NCBI RefSeq assembly: GCF_024171485.1
Contig: NZ_JALJZX010000002.1
Span: 558,001 to 622,000 of the forward strand
Reading direction: 5' to 3'
Source of the DNA: Chryseobacterium sp. HSC-36S06
GTDB lineage: Bacteria > Bacteroidota > Bacteroidia > Flavobacteriales > Weeksellaceae
Length of the DNA: 64,000 bases
Both the position numbers and the translations under genes were made by a program. Below, in pieces: positions 1 through 7,148 of this stretch; position 1 is the first letter of the stretch, and each line of letters starts with the position of its first letter. The notes under the pieces are model-generated. The model saw only the letters and a program-made list of their open reading frames with translations, searched no databases and had not been told where the DNA came from.

Positions 1-59
1 GTGGTGAAGTTTATTTCCGGGGCGCTGCGAGAAAGGCCTTCGAGAAAATTCTTAGTTAA
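1..59 (+). CDS. 3' end of an unidentified gene (partial)
   Basis: Frame 3 is open from the window edge to a TAA at 57-59 and encodes a plausible charged C-terminus, GEVYFRGAARKAFEKILS. Frame 1 is also open, to 87, but its peptide looks less like a protein end. Only 18 residues are visible, so the family cannot be named. It would lie directly upstream of gpmI, which has its own -7 box. Confidence 0.35.
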   Translation, partial: GEVYFRGAARKAFEKILS

Positions 60-110
60 CCACTTCGTAAACTATAGCGCCTATTAAACGGTTTATTGCC
101 CACAATTCCT

Positions 111-118
111 TAAATTTG
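111..118 (+). promoter_or_regulatory. -7 box (TAAATTTG) of gpmI
   Basis: Matches the Bacteroidota primary-sigma consensus TAnnTTTG and lies 20 nt before the gpmI start codon. No clear -33 TTG at the usual spacing. Confidence 0.55.
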
Positions 119-138
119 TATCACAAAATATATTCAAA

Positions 139-1668
139 ATGTCAAAGAAAGCCATTTTAGCCATTCTCGACGGGTGGGGAATAGGAACCAACCCGGAAGT
201 TTCGGCAATTGCTCAGGCAAATACCCCGTTTATCGATTCCTGTTATAACAATTTTCCCAATACAACGCTGGAAGCAAGCGGAATTGCCGTAGGATTACCT
301 TTCGGACAGATGGGTAACTCTGAAGTTGGTCACATGAATCTGGGTGCGGGCCGAGTTGTGTATCAAAATCTGGTCAAACTCAATATGGCGGTGGAAAATG
401 CTACTTTAGGAAAAGAAAATGTGATTACGCAGGCTTTTGAATATGCAAGGCTTAATAAGAAAAATGTGCATTTTATTGGCTTAGTATCCGATGGAGGCGT
501 ACATTCTCATATCAATCACCTTAAAGGATTGCTGACTGCAGCGCACGAATATGGTTTGAATGATAATGTGTATGTGCATGCATTTACCGATGGGCGCGAT
601 TGTGACCCACATTCCGGGAAAGCATTTATAGCAGAACTTTTGGATCACATGTCTCTAACGACCGGTAAATTAGCTTCCGTTATCGGAAGATATTATGCAA
701 TGGACCGTGACAAGCGTTGGGAAAGGGTAAAATTAGCGTACGATTTAATGGTTAGAGGAATTGGTGAACCTACCCGCGATATTCTGGGAACGCTTGACAA
801 TTGTTATAAAGATGGAATCACAGACGAATTTCTCCGGCCGATTGTTTGCCTGAAAGACAGCAATTTACCCATGACGAAAATTGAAAGTGATGACGTAGTT
901 TTCTGTTTCAATTTCAGAACAGACCGTGGAAGAGAGATTACAGAAGTACTTTCTCAACATGATATTCCTGAGTTTGGGATGAATCATCTGAATCTCTATT
1001 ACGTTACCATGACCAATTATGATAAAGACTACCAAAATATAAAAGTGGTTTTTGATGAAAAAGTTTTGGAGGAAACAATGGGTGAAATCCTTGAGCGCAA
1101 CGGAAAAACACAAATCCGTGTTGCAGAGACAGAAAAATATCCACATGTTACTTTTTTCTTTTCGGGAGGGCGGGAAGCCGAGTTTATAGGAGAACGAAGA
1201 TTGCTTTGCCCTAGTCCGAAAGATGTTCCGACTTATGATTTCAAACCGGAAATGTCTGCCTACGACATCACAGAAAAAATTCTTCCTGAAATCAAAAACG
1301 AAACCGCCGATTTTATTTGTCTGAATTTTGCAAATACTGATATGGTAGGACACACCGGAGTATTTTCTGCAGCCGTGAAAGCTGCGGAAACGGTAGATGC
1401 ATGCATCCAGAAAGTCGCAACAACTGCTTATGAGCACGGTTATGCCGTTTTTATTCTTGCTGATCATGGAAATTCTGATGTAATGAAAAATCCCGACGGA
1501 AGCCCAAATACCCAGCATTCAACAAATTTGGTTCCCCTAATCGTGATGGATAAAGATCTTACATGGAATTTAAAACCGGGTAAATTGGGTGATGTTGCTC
1601 CTTCAATTTTAACAGTAATGGGAGTTCCAGTTCCTGAGATAATGACCGGAGATATCCTTGTAAGTTAG
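139..1668 (+). CDS. gpmI: 2,3-bisphosphoglycerate-independent phosphoglycerate mutase
   Basis: Interconverts 3- and 2-phosphoglycerate in cytosolic glycolysis and gluconeogenesis through a phosphoserine intermediate. The 509 aa match the usual length of this Mn-dependent alkaline-phosphatase-superfamily enzyme. Visible landmarks are the N-terminal metal Asp in LDGWG (about D11), the catalytic Ser in GNSEVGHMN (about S61), the DGRD motif near residue 153, and the C-terminal metal ligands ADHGNSD (about 441-447) and the His of QHSTN near 460. The gene stands alone with its own -7 box. The next gene also has its own promoter. Confidence 0.97.
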   Translation: MSKKAILAILDGWGIGTNPEVSAIAQANTPFIDSCYNNFPNTTLEASGIAVGLPFGQMGNSEVGHMNLGAGRVVYQNLVKLNMAVENATLGKENVITQAFEYARLNKKNVHFIGLVSDGGVHSHINHLKGLLTAAHEYGLNDNVYVHAFTDGRDCDPHSGKAFIAELLDHMSLTTGKLASVIGRYYAMDRDKRWERVKLAYDLMVRGIGEPTRDILGTLDNCYKDGITDEFLRPIVCLKDSNLPMTKIESDDVVFCFNFRTDRGREITEVLSQHDIPEFGMNHLNLYYVTMTNYDKDYQNIKVVFDEKVLEETMGEILERNGKTQIRVAETEKYPHVTFFFSGGREAEFIGERRLLCPSPKDVPTYDFKPEMSAYDITEKILPEIKNETADFICLNFANTDMVGHTGVFSAAVKAAETVDACIQKVATTAYEHGYAVFILADHGNSDVMKNPDGSPNTQHSTNLVPLIVMDKDLTWNLKPGKLGDVAPSILTVMGVPVPEIMTGDILVS

Positions 1669-1755
1669 TCTTAAACCTATAAAATATTATCTGCTGACTT
1701 GGATAATTATGGTTTTTTTAGAAACAGTTATGCATGAGATAATAAAATTTTAATA

Positions 1756-1763
1756 TATATTTG
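1756..1763 (+). promoter_or_regulatory. -7 box (TATATTTG) of the acyl-ACP desaturase gene
   Basis: Perfect TAnnTTTG, ending 20 nt before the ATG at 1784. Confidence 0.6.
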
Positions 1764-1783
1764 TTCCTTATAAAAAGTAAATA

Positions 1784-2761
1784 ATGTACAATAAGTTAGT
1801 TAGAATTGAAGTCATGCGGAATTTGGGTAAAGAAGTTGATGACTTTATTTCCTCCTATTTAACGCCTGTAGAAAAAATTTGGCAACCTACAGATTTTCTT
1901 CCTGACCCTTCTGCGGACAGTTTTAAGCATGATGTAGAAGAACTCCAGACTTACGCCCAGGAAATGGGTTACGATCTGTTTGTCACCCTAATCGGCGACT
2001 GTATTACAGAGGAGGCTCTACCAAGTTACGAATCCTGGATCATGGGAATCGACGGAGTAGAGCAGGAAAACAGATCGGGATGGTCCCAGTGGGTAAGAAG
2101 CTGGACGGCCGAAGAAAACCGTCATGGCGATTTGCTGAACAAATACCTTTATCTCTGTGGCCGTGTTAACATGCGCGAAGTTGAAATCACAACACAATAT
2201 TTAATTCAGGACGGGTTTGATATCGGAACCTCCATGGATCCGTACAGGAATTTTGTGTATACCAGTTTTCAGGAAACAGCTACCAATATCTCACACAGAA
2301 GAGTTGGGTCATTAGCCAAACAGACCGGTAATGTAAAATTATCCAGAATGTGTGGCGTAATTGCTGCTGACGAAGCCAGACATGCAAAAGCTTACAAACA
2401 GTTCGTTACAAGAATATTCGAACTCGACCCATCCGAAATGATGCTTGCTTTTGAAGATATGATGCGCAAAAAAATCGTAATGCCTGCTCACTTGATGCGT
2501 GAATCCGGTCAGAAAGCCGGTGAGCTTTGGGGACATTTTTCCGATGCTGCACAACGCGCAATGGTGTACACCGGTCAGGATTACATCAATATTCTAAGCG
2601 ATCTTCTTGTAGACTGGAAAATAGAACACATCTCCGGACTCACAGAAAAAGCCGAAAAAGCTCAGGAATATTTAATGAAACTACCGGGCAGACTTCAGAG
2701 AATTACCGACCGAATTGCAACTCCTGATTTAGAATACCAGTTTAAATGGGTAAAATCATAA
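1784..2761 (+). CDS. acyl-ACP desaturase (FA_desaturase_2 family)
   Basis: Soluble di-iron enzyme expected to put a cis double bond into acyl-ACP chains for membrane lipids, using O2 and ferredoxin. The 325 aa form an all-helical ferritin-like fold. The two di-iron motifs are visible: EENRHG near residue 110 and DEARHA near 196, each supplying an ExxH pair, with further Glu ligands in ITEEALPSYE and SFQETATN. It is preceded by its own -7 box and followed by a strong terminator, so it is probably monocistronic. Plant-type stearoyl-ACP desaturases are the best-known relatives. Substrate chain length and double-bond position cannot be read from the sequence. Confidence 0.9.
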   Translation: MYNKLVRIEVMRNLGKEVDDFISSYLTPVEKIWQPTDFLPDPSADSFKHDVEELQTYAQEMGYDLFVTLIGDCITEEALPSYESWIMGIDGVEQENRSGWSQWVRSWTAEENRHGDLLNKYLYLCGRVNMREVEITTQYLIQDGFDIGTSMDPYRNFVYTSFQETATNISHRRVGSLAKQTGNVKLSRMCGVIAADEARHAKAYKQFVTRIFELDPSEMMLAFEDMMRKKIVMPAHLMRESGQKAGELWGHFSDAAQRAMVYTGQDYINILSDLLVDWKIEHISGLTEKAEKAQEYLMKLPGRLQRITDRIATPDLEYQFKWVKS

Positions 2762-2785
2762 TACCGAATAATAATTAATTTTCTG

Positions 2786-2816
2786 GGAGTGGTTGTTTTT
2801 CAACCGCTCCTTTATT
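2786..2816 (+). terminator. Rho-independent terminator after the desaturase gene
   Basis: Ten-bp stem GGAGTGGTTG/CAACCGCTCC (one G-T pair), loop TTTTT, followed by a T-rich tract. Confidence 0.8.
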
Positions 2817-2820
2817 TTAT

Positions 2821-2828
2821 TATCTTTG
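2821..2828 (+). promoter_or_regulatory. -7 box (TATCTTTG) of the HAD-map-methyltransferase operon
   Basis: Perfect TAnnTTTG, starting a few bases after the preceding terminator and ending 21 nt before the ATG at 2850. Confidence 0.65.
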
Positions 2829-2849
2829 CACATCTGAAATTTTAGAACA

Positions 2850-3281
2850 ATGAAAAGCAATAAGAAACTGGCCATCGATTTCGATGGAACTGTTGTAGAG
2901 GATGCCTATCCGGGAATTGGAAAGCCTAAAACTTTTGCATTCGAAACCCTTAGAAAACTTCAGTCCGAAGGATACAGATTAATTCTATGGACTTACAGGC
3001 ACGGGAAAACTCTCGACGAAGCGGTAGAATTCTGCAGAAAAAACGGTGTTGAATTTTACGCTGTTAATTCCAGTTTTGAAGGTGAAATATTTGATAATGC
3101 TCAGGCTTCAAGAAAAATTGATGCCGATTTATTTATTGATGACAGAAATTTAGGCGGTTTCCCGGGATGGGGCGAAATCTACAATATCATTAATGACAGA
3201 ATTGAATTCCGCGTAGAAGGTTCTGAAGTTTTGGCCTATTCTAAAATGAAAAAAGACAAGAAAAAAGGACTTTTCTGGTAA
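2850..3281 (+). CDS. small HAD-superfamily phosphatase (BT0820-like)
   Basis: The 143 aa protein opens with the HAD motif I IDFDGTVVED (nucleophile Asp about 10, second Asp about 12). Motif II is in the LILWTYR segment and motif III/IV in LFIDDRNLGG near residue 100. No cap domain is evident, so it belongs to the minimal HAD proteins common in Bacteroidota that are often labelled hydrolase or 5'-nucleotidase-like. Substrate unknown. It is the first gene of a three-gene run: map starts 13 nt downstream, and a methyltransferase overlaps map by one base. Confidence 0.75.
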   Translation: MKSNKKLAIDFDGTVVEDAYPGIGKPKTFAFETLRKLQSEGYRLILWTYRHGKTLDEAVEFCRKNGVEFYAVNSSFEGEIFDNAQASRKIDADLFIDDRNLGGFPGWGEIYNIINDRIEFRVEGSEVLAYSKMKKDKKKGLFW

Positions 3282-3294
3282 AAGTTAATTTGAT

Positions 3295-4104
3295 ATGATT
3301 ATATTAAAAACACTCGAAGAACTTCGGCTGATGCGCGAAAGTGCACAACTTGTTTCCAAAACTCTGGGAATGCTGGCCAAAGAAATAAAACCCGGTGCCA
3401 CAACCAGTCATCTGGACAAACTCGGTGGCGAATTTATCCGCGATCATGGCGGTGAACCTGCGTTTTTAGGAATGTACGGATTTCCGAAAAACCTCTGTAT
3501 TTCTCCCAATGCAGAAGTCGTACATGGTATTCCCAATGACAAACCTTTGGTTGATGGCGATATCCTTTCAGTTGACTGCGGGGTTTATATGAACGGTTTT
3601 TATGGTGACCATGCCTATTCATTTGAGGTGGGCGAAGTAGCTCCTGAAACCAAAAAACTGCTGAAAGTTACCAAAGAATCTTTATACAAAGGTATTGCAC
3701 AATGCGTACGCGGTAAAAGAGTAGGAGATATCTCAAACGCCATTCAGGAGCATTGCGAAAAACACGGTTATGGTGTTGTGCGTGAACTCGTGGGTCATGG
3801 TTTGGGCAGAAAAATGCACGAAGATCCTCAGGTTCCTAACTATGGGAGAAAAGGCAGCGGAAAAGTTCTGAAGGACGGAATTGTGCTTGCCATTGAACCG
3901 ATGGTGAATTTAGGAACCGAAAAAGTGAAATTTCATGATGACGGCTGGACGGTAACTTCACTCGACAATTCGCCTTCAGCGCATTTCGAACACGATGTTT
4001 GTATTATTAATGGCAAACCGGTGTTGCTTTCAACTTTCAGCTATATTTATGAAGCGCTGGAAATCGTTAGTGATGAAGAAAAACCATTTACGCTGGATTT
4101 TTAA
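3295..4104 (+). CDS. map: type I methionine aminopeptidase
   Basis: Removes the initiator Met from nascent proteins when the second residue is small. The 269 aa form a pita-bread metallopeptidase. The five metal ligands are recognisable: Asp in SVDCGVY, Asp in FYGDHAYSF, His in LVGHGLGR near residue 166, Glu in AIEPM and Glu in HFEHDV. There is no N-terminal zinc finger, as in bacterial type Ia. Its stop codon shares one base with the downstream methyltransferase start (TAATG), which points to translational coupling. Confidence 0.96.
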   Translation: MIILKTLEELRLMRESAQLVSKTLGMLAKEIKPGATTSHLDKLGGEFIRDHGGEPAFLGMYGFPKNLCISPNAEVVHGIPNDKPLVDGDILSVDCGVYMNGFYGDHAYSFEVGEVAPETKKLLKVTKESLYKGIAQCVRGKRVGDISNAIQEHCEKHGYGVVRELVGHGLGRKMHEDPQVPNYGRKGSGKVLKDGIVLAIEPMVNLGTEKVKFHDDGWTVTSLDNSPSAHFEHDVCIINGKPVLLSTFSYIYEALEIVSDEEKPFTLDF

Positions 4105-4871
4105 TGAAAAAAATCGCAAAATTCCTTTTAAACAAAATTCCAAGACCGATGCTTATTAACTTAAGCATTTTTCTTCGGCCGTTGATTTATCAGCTGTTTA
4201 AAGGAAATAAATTCACTGATCCTATCGACGGAAAATCTTACCGTAAATTTTTGCCTTACGGATACGGAAAACAGCGCGAAAATGCACTTTCTCCGGGAAC
4301 TTTAAGTCTTGAAAGACATCGGCAAATGTGGCTTTATCTGAAAAATGAAACCGATTTTTTTACCAAAAACTATAAAGTCCTTCACATCGCGCCAGAACAG
4401 GAATTTCTGAGGAAATTCAAAAAAATGGAGAATCTGGACTATACTTCAGCAGATTTATTTTCACCGATTGTTGATGTTAAGGCAGATATATTAGACCTTC
4501 CGTTTGAAAATGAAAGTTTCGACGTTATTTTCTGCAACCACGTTCTGGAGCATATTGAAGACGACAGAAAAGCAATGAGCGAACTTTACCGCGTGATGAA
4601 AAAAGGCGGCTGGGGAATTTTTCAGGTTCCGATGAAGAATTCTTTAGAAAAATCCTACGAAGATTTCAGCATTAAAGATCCAAAGGAAAGACAGAAACAT
4701 TTCGGCCAGTACGACCACGTTCGCTGGTACGGAATGGATTATTTTGAAAGACTTAAAAGTGTTGGTTTTCAAACTGATATAAATTTTTATTCAAGAAAAT
4801 TTTCAGCTGAAGACAGAAAAAGATTCGGTCTTCTCGAAAATGAAATAATTCCCGTCGTTTTTAAAAAATAA
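4104..4871 (+). CDS. class I SAM-dependent methyltransferase
   Basis: The 255 aa protein has a short hydrophobic N-terminal segment (MLINLSIFLRPLIYQLF) and then a Rossmann-type Methyltransf_11 domain. Motif I is VLHIAPEQEFL near residue 92, which is atypical because it lacks the GxGxG loop. FDVIFCNHVLEHIEDD is the canonical motif around residue 140, and motif III follows in LYRVMKKGGWGIFQVP. Substrate unknown. It overlaps map by one base and is probably cotranscribed. It ends 5 nt from the convergent gene on the other strand, with no clear hairpin between them. Confidence 0.8.
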   Translation: MKKIAKFLLNKIPRPMLINLSIFLRPLIYQLFKGNKFTDPIDGKSYRKFLPYGYGKQRENALSPGTLSLERHRQMWLYLKNETDFFTKNYKVLHIAPEQEFLRKFKKMENLDYTSADLFSPIVDVKADILDLPFENESFDVIFCNHVLEHIEDDRKAMSELYRVMKKGGWGIFQVPMKNSLEKSYEDFSIKDPKERQKHFGQYDHVRWYGMDYFERLKSVGFQTDINFYSRKFSAEDRKRFGLLENEIIPVVFKK

Positions 4872-4876
4872 GCACA

Positions 4877-5554
4877 TTATTCTTTAATAATCTTAAAAGT
4901 TTTATCATTATTTAATTTGATAAAATAAGTTCCGGTTTTAAAGTTTTGCAAATTAATATCCAAAGTTTTTGCATTCTCATTTTTTAATTCATAAACCAAT
5001 TTCCCGGACACATCAAATATTTGGACAGAATTTATTCCCACTGAATTTTGAACAGTCAATATCCTGTTTACCGGATTTGGCGCAAGTGAATATTGGGATA
5101 ATTTATTTTCTGTAGTTGCGAGATTTGTGGATGTAAAATGGATCTCTTCAAATATTGCACTGTGTATAACTAAAGTTTTTTCATTCCCAGTATTTGCAAT
5201 ATAATAATGATAAGTATTCCCATTATCAAAAAATGCACATAATGAGTTAAAAAATTGGTTTACTTCTCCATTGTCATCCCAATAATCTGCATAGGTGCAA
5301 GTTTTATTACTTACCGTGAAAATATTCTGTCCGCTGAAAGTTAAATTTGCGGAAACAATATTAAAAAAAGACAAGTTGAGTTGCGGAGCAGTGGTTGAAA
5401 AATGGGAAACCTGTTCATAAGGCATTGGTGGAGGAAACTGATCGGGTTGAATTTCACTTACCATTTTAGTAATCTTCCAATTTGTATGAAGTAAATCGGA
5501 ATTCTGAGCGGAGAAAAGATTTGCGATAAATAAAACAAATAGAAATTGTTTCAT
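4877..5554 (-). CDS. secreted protein with type IX secretion (Por) sorting domain
   Basis: The 225 aa protein has a Sec signal peptide (MKQFLFVLFIANLFSAQ). A middle region of about 125 aa opens with HTNWKITKM, resembling small lipocalin or META-like secreted proteins of Flavobacteriia. A C-terminal type A T9SS sorting domain follows (SLAPNPVNRILTV, IFDVSGKLV, GTYFIKL, ending KIIKE). It should be exported across the outer membrane and anchored or released. Function of the cargo domain is unknown. A -7 box (5565-5572, minus strand) gives a leader of only a few bases. Confidence 0.85.
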   Translation of the reverse strand: MKQFLFVLFIANLFSAQNSDLLHTNWKITKMVSEIQPDQFPPPMPYEQVSHFSTTAPQLNLSFFNIVSANLTFSGQNIFTVSNKTCTYADYWDDNGEVNQFFNSLCAFFDNGNTYHYYIANTGNEKTLVIHSAIFEEIHFTSTNLATTENKLSQYSLAPNPVNRILTVQNSVGINSVQIFDVSGKLVYELKNENAKTLDINLQNFKTGTYFIKLNNDKTFKIIKE

Positions 5555-5564
5555 AGTTTTCTTT

Positions 5565-5572
5565 CAAAGATA
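5565..5572 (-). promoter_or_regulatory. -7 box (TATCTTTG) of the T9SS-domain gene
   Basis: Reverse-strand TATCTTTG ending 10 nt before the start codon at 5554. Divergent from the era promoter. Confidence 0.55.
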
Positions 5573-5642
5573 GTTTTTTCTAACATTTACTGCAAAGCGA
5601 TAAAAATCCTTTTGTAGCTTTAATGGTCAAACAATGTTTCAC

Positions 5643-5650
5643 TATCTTTG
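5643..5650 (+). promoter_or_regulatory. -7 box (TATCTTTG) that fixes the era start
   Basis: A perfect box lies inside the longer open frame that begins at 5623. The upstream ATG therefore cannot be in the transcript, and era must start at 5707. Confidence 0.65.
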
Positions 5651-5706
5651 CAGGGATTCACAAATTATGCGGATCAATAGTATTTAATTATTCAAAAAAA
5701 GAAATA

Positions 5707-6582
5707 ATGCACAAGGCAGGATTCGTAAATATCGTTGGAAAACCCAATGTGGGGAAATCAACACTTCTCAATAAACTGATGGGCGAAAAGCTCGCAATCG
5801 TTACCCAGAAAGCACAAACTACAAGACACAGAATTTTCGGGATGTACAACGAAGAAGATTTACAGATTGTATTTTCTGATACGCCGGGAGTTCTGGATCC
5901 GAAGTACGGTTTACAGGAAAAAATGATGGATTTTGTAAAGGACTCTTTGCAGGATGCCGATGTGTTCCTTTTTATTGTAGATATTCTGGATAAATCTGAA
6001 CCTTTTGAATATTTAGTTGAAAAACTTAATAAGATTCCGGTTCCGGTTCTTATCCTGATCAATAAAATCGACGAATCGAATCAGGAAGATCTCGAAAAAG
6101 CAATGGAGCAGTGGCACGAAAGGATTCCGAAAGCGGAAATTCTCCCTATTTCTGCGCTGAAAGGTTTCAATACCGAAGTTATTTTACCGAAACTGAAATC
6201 TTTACTTCCGGAAAATCCGCCGTATTACGACAAAGAACTTTATACTGACAAGCCCGAAAGATTCTTCGTTAACGAAGCGATCCGCGAAAAAATCCTTTTG
6301 AATTACGATAAAGAAATTCCTTATTCGGTGGAGGTTGTTACTGAAATGTTTAAGGAAAAAGAGGGAATTATCTTTATTGATTCAATTATTTACGTTGAAA
6401 GAGATACGCAAAAAGGAATCATCATTGGTCACAAAGGTGAAGCCATTAAAAAAGTGGGCACCGAAGCGCGTATTGATCTTGAAAAATTCTTCGCCAAAAA
6501 AATTCATCTGAATCTATTCGTAAAAGTTAAAAAAGACTGGCGAAAAAATGAGAGGGATTTAAAAAATTTCGGTTACCGCTAA
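5707..6582 (+). CDS. era: GTPase Era
   Basis: Essential ribosome-assembly GTPase that binds the 3' end of 16S rRNA. The 291 aa from the ATG at 5707 match family length. G1 is GKPNVGKST (residues 11-19), G3 is DTPG near 58, and G4 is NKID near 118. The C-terminal KH domain has IIIGHKGEAIKKVG and ends in LKNFGYR. The frame is open to 5623, but the added 28 residues would be non-homologous and the -7 box at 5643-5650 lies within them, so they are excluded. The gene has its own promoter and no evident operon partner. Confidence 0.96.
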   Translation: MHKAGFVNIVGKPNVGKSTLLNKLMGEKLAIVTQKAQTTRHRIFGMYNEEDLQIVFSDTPGVLDPKYGLQEKMMDFVKDSLQDADVFLFIVDILDKSEPFEYLVEKLNKIPVPVLILINKIDESNQEDLEKAMEQWHERIPKAEILPISALKGFNTEVILPKLKSLLPENPPYYDKELYTDKPERFFVNEAIREKILLNYDKEIPYSVEVVTEMFKEKEGIIFIDSIIYVERDTQKGIIIGHKGEAIKKVGTEARIDLEKFFAKKIHLNLFVKVKKDWRKNERDLKNFGYR

Positions 6583-6622
6583 AGAAAACCTAGCGTTAAT
6601 TGCGTTTTACAAAGGATTTTAC

Positions 6623-6630
6623 TATTTTTG
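6623..6630 (+). promoter_or_regulatory. -7 box (TATTTTTG) of the DoxX gene
   Basis: Fits TAnnTTTG and ends 14 nt before the ATG at 6645. Confidence 0.5.
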
Positions 6631-6644
6631 GTAAAAATTGATTC

Positions 6645-7073
6645 ATGAATTATTTTACTTCAACGAAAAGTAATCCTCTGATTATTGATATTGTTCTTCT
6701 TGTTACTAGAATTTTTGTAGGTTTTGCAATGTTATCACACGGATATCCCAAACTGCAGGATTTATTATCGGGTGAAGAAATTCAGTTTTTCAGCTTTTTG
6801 GGATTGAGTGGTAAAACTTCGTTGATTTTGGCCGTTTTTGCGGAATTCGTTTGTTCAATTTTTATCATTCTGGGTCTTTTCACCAGATTTGCAGTATTCT
6901 TTCTGATTATCACCATGGGTGTCGCCGGACTTATTGTACACGGCGGAGATCCTTTCCAGAAAAGAGAAGCGAGTTTGCTGTATCTTTCGGTTTACTTAAT
7001 GCTTTTCGCTTTCGGACCCGGCAAATATTCAGTAGATGCGATGATTGGCAGGAAAAGGGAACCGGGCTGGTAA
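6645..7073 (+). CDS. DoxX-family membrane protein
   Basis: The 142 aa protein has four predicted membrane helices (about residues 13-33, 55-77, 80-100 and 112-130). The DoxX signature is seen in RIFVGFAMLSHGYPKL and LGLFTRFAVFFLIITM. DoxX proteins are inner-membrane proteins linked in some bacteria to quinone or redox-stress processes. A specific role here cannot be assigned. It has its own -7 box and a terminator, so it is monocistronic. Confidence 0.85.
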   Translation: MNYFTSTKSNPLIIDIVLLVTRIFVGFAMLSHGYPKLQDLLSGEEIQFFSFLGLSGKTSLILAVFAEFVCSIFIILGLFTRFAVFFLIITMGVAGLIVHGGDPFQKREASLLYLSVYLMLFAFGPGKYSVDAMIGRKREPGW

Positions 7074-7091
7074 CACATCAAAAAAAACAGT

Positions 7092-7122
7092 AAATGCATT
7101 GACGCGAGTTTGTGCATTTTTT
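7092..7122 (+). terminator. Rho-independent terminator after the DoxX gene
   Basis: Stem AAATGCA/TGCATTT with a 14-nt loop, followed by a run of T. Confidence 0.65.
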
Positions 7123-7148
7123 TATAATACAAACAGAACTATATTTTT

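Noticed and set aside
865-1518. Long minus-strand open frame (217 codons) opposite gpmI
   Set aside because: It lies entirely within gpmI on the other strand, its composition is that of a codon-bias shadow (Cys/Phe/Ile-rich, no domain), and there is no promoter.
5623-5706. Extended N-terminus of Era
   Set aside because: The -7 box TATCTTTG at 5643-5650 is inside this stretch and the extra residues do not belong to the Era family. The ATG at 5707 begins the conserved part.
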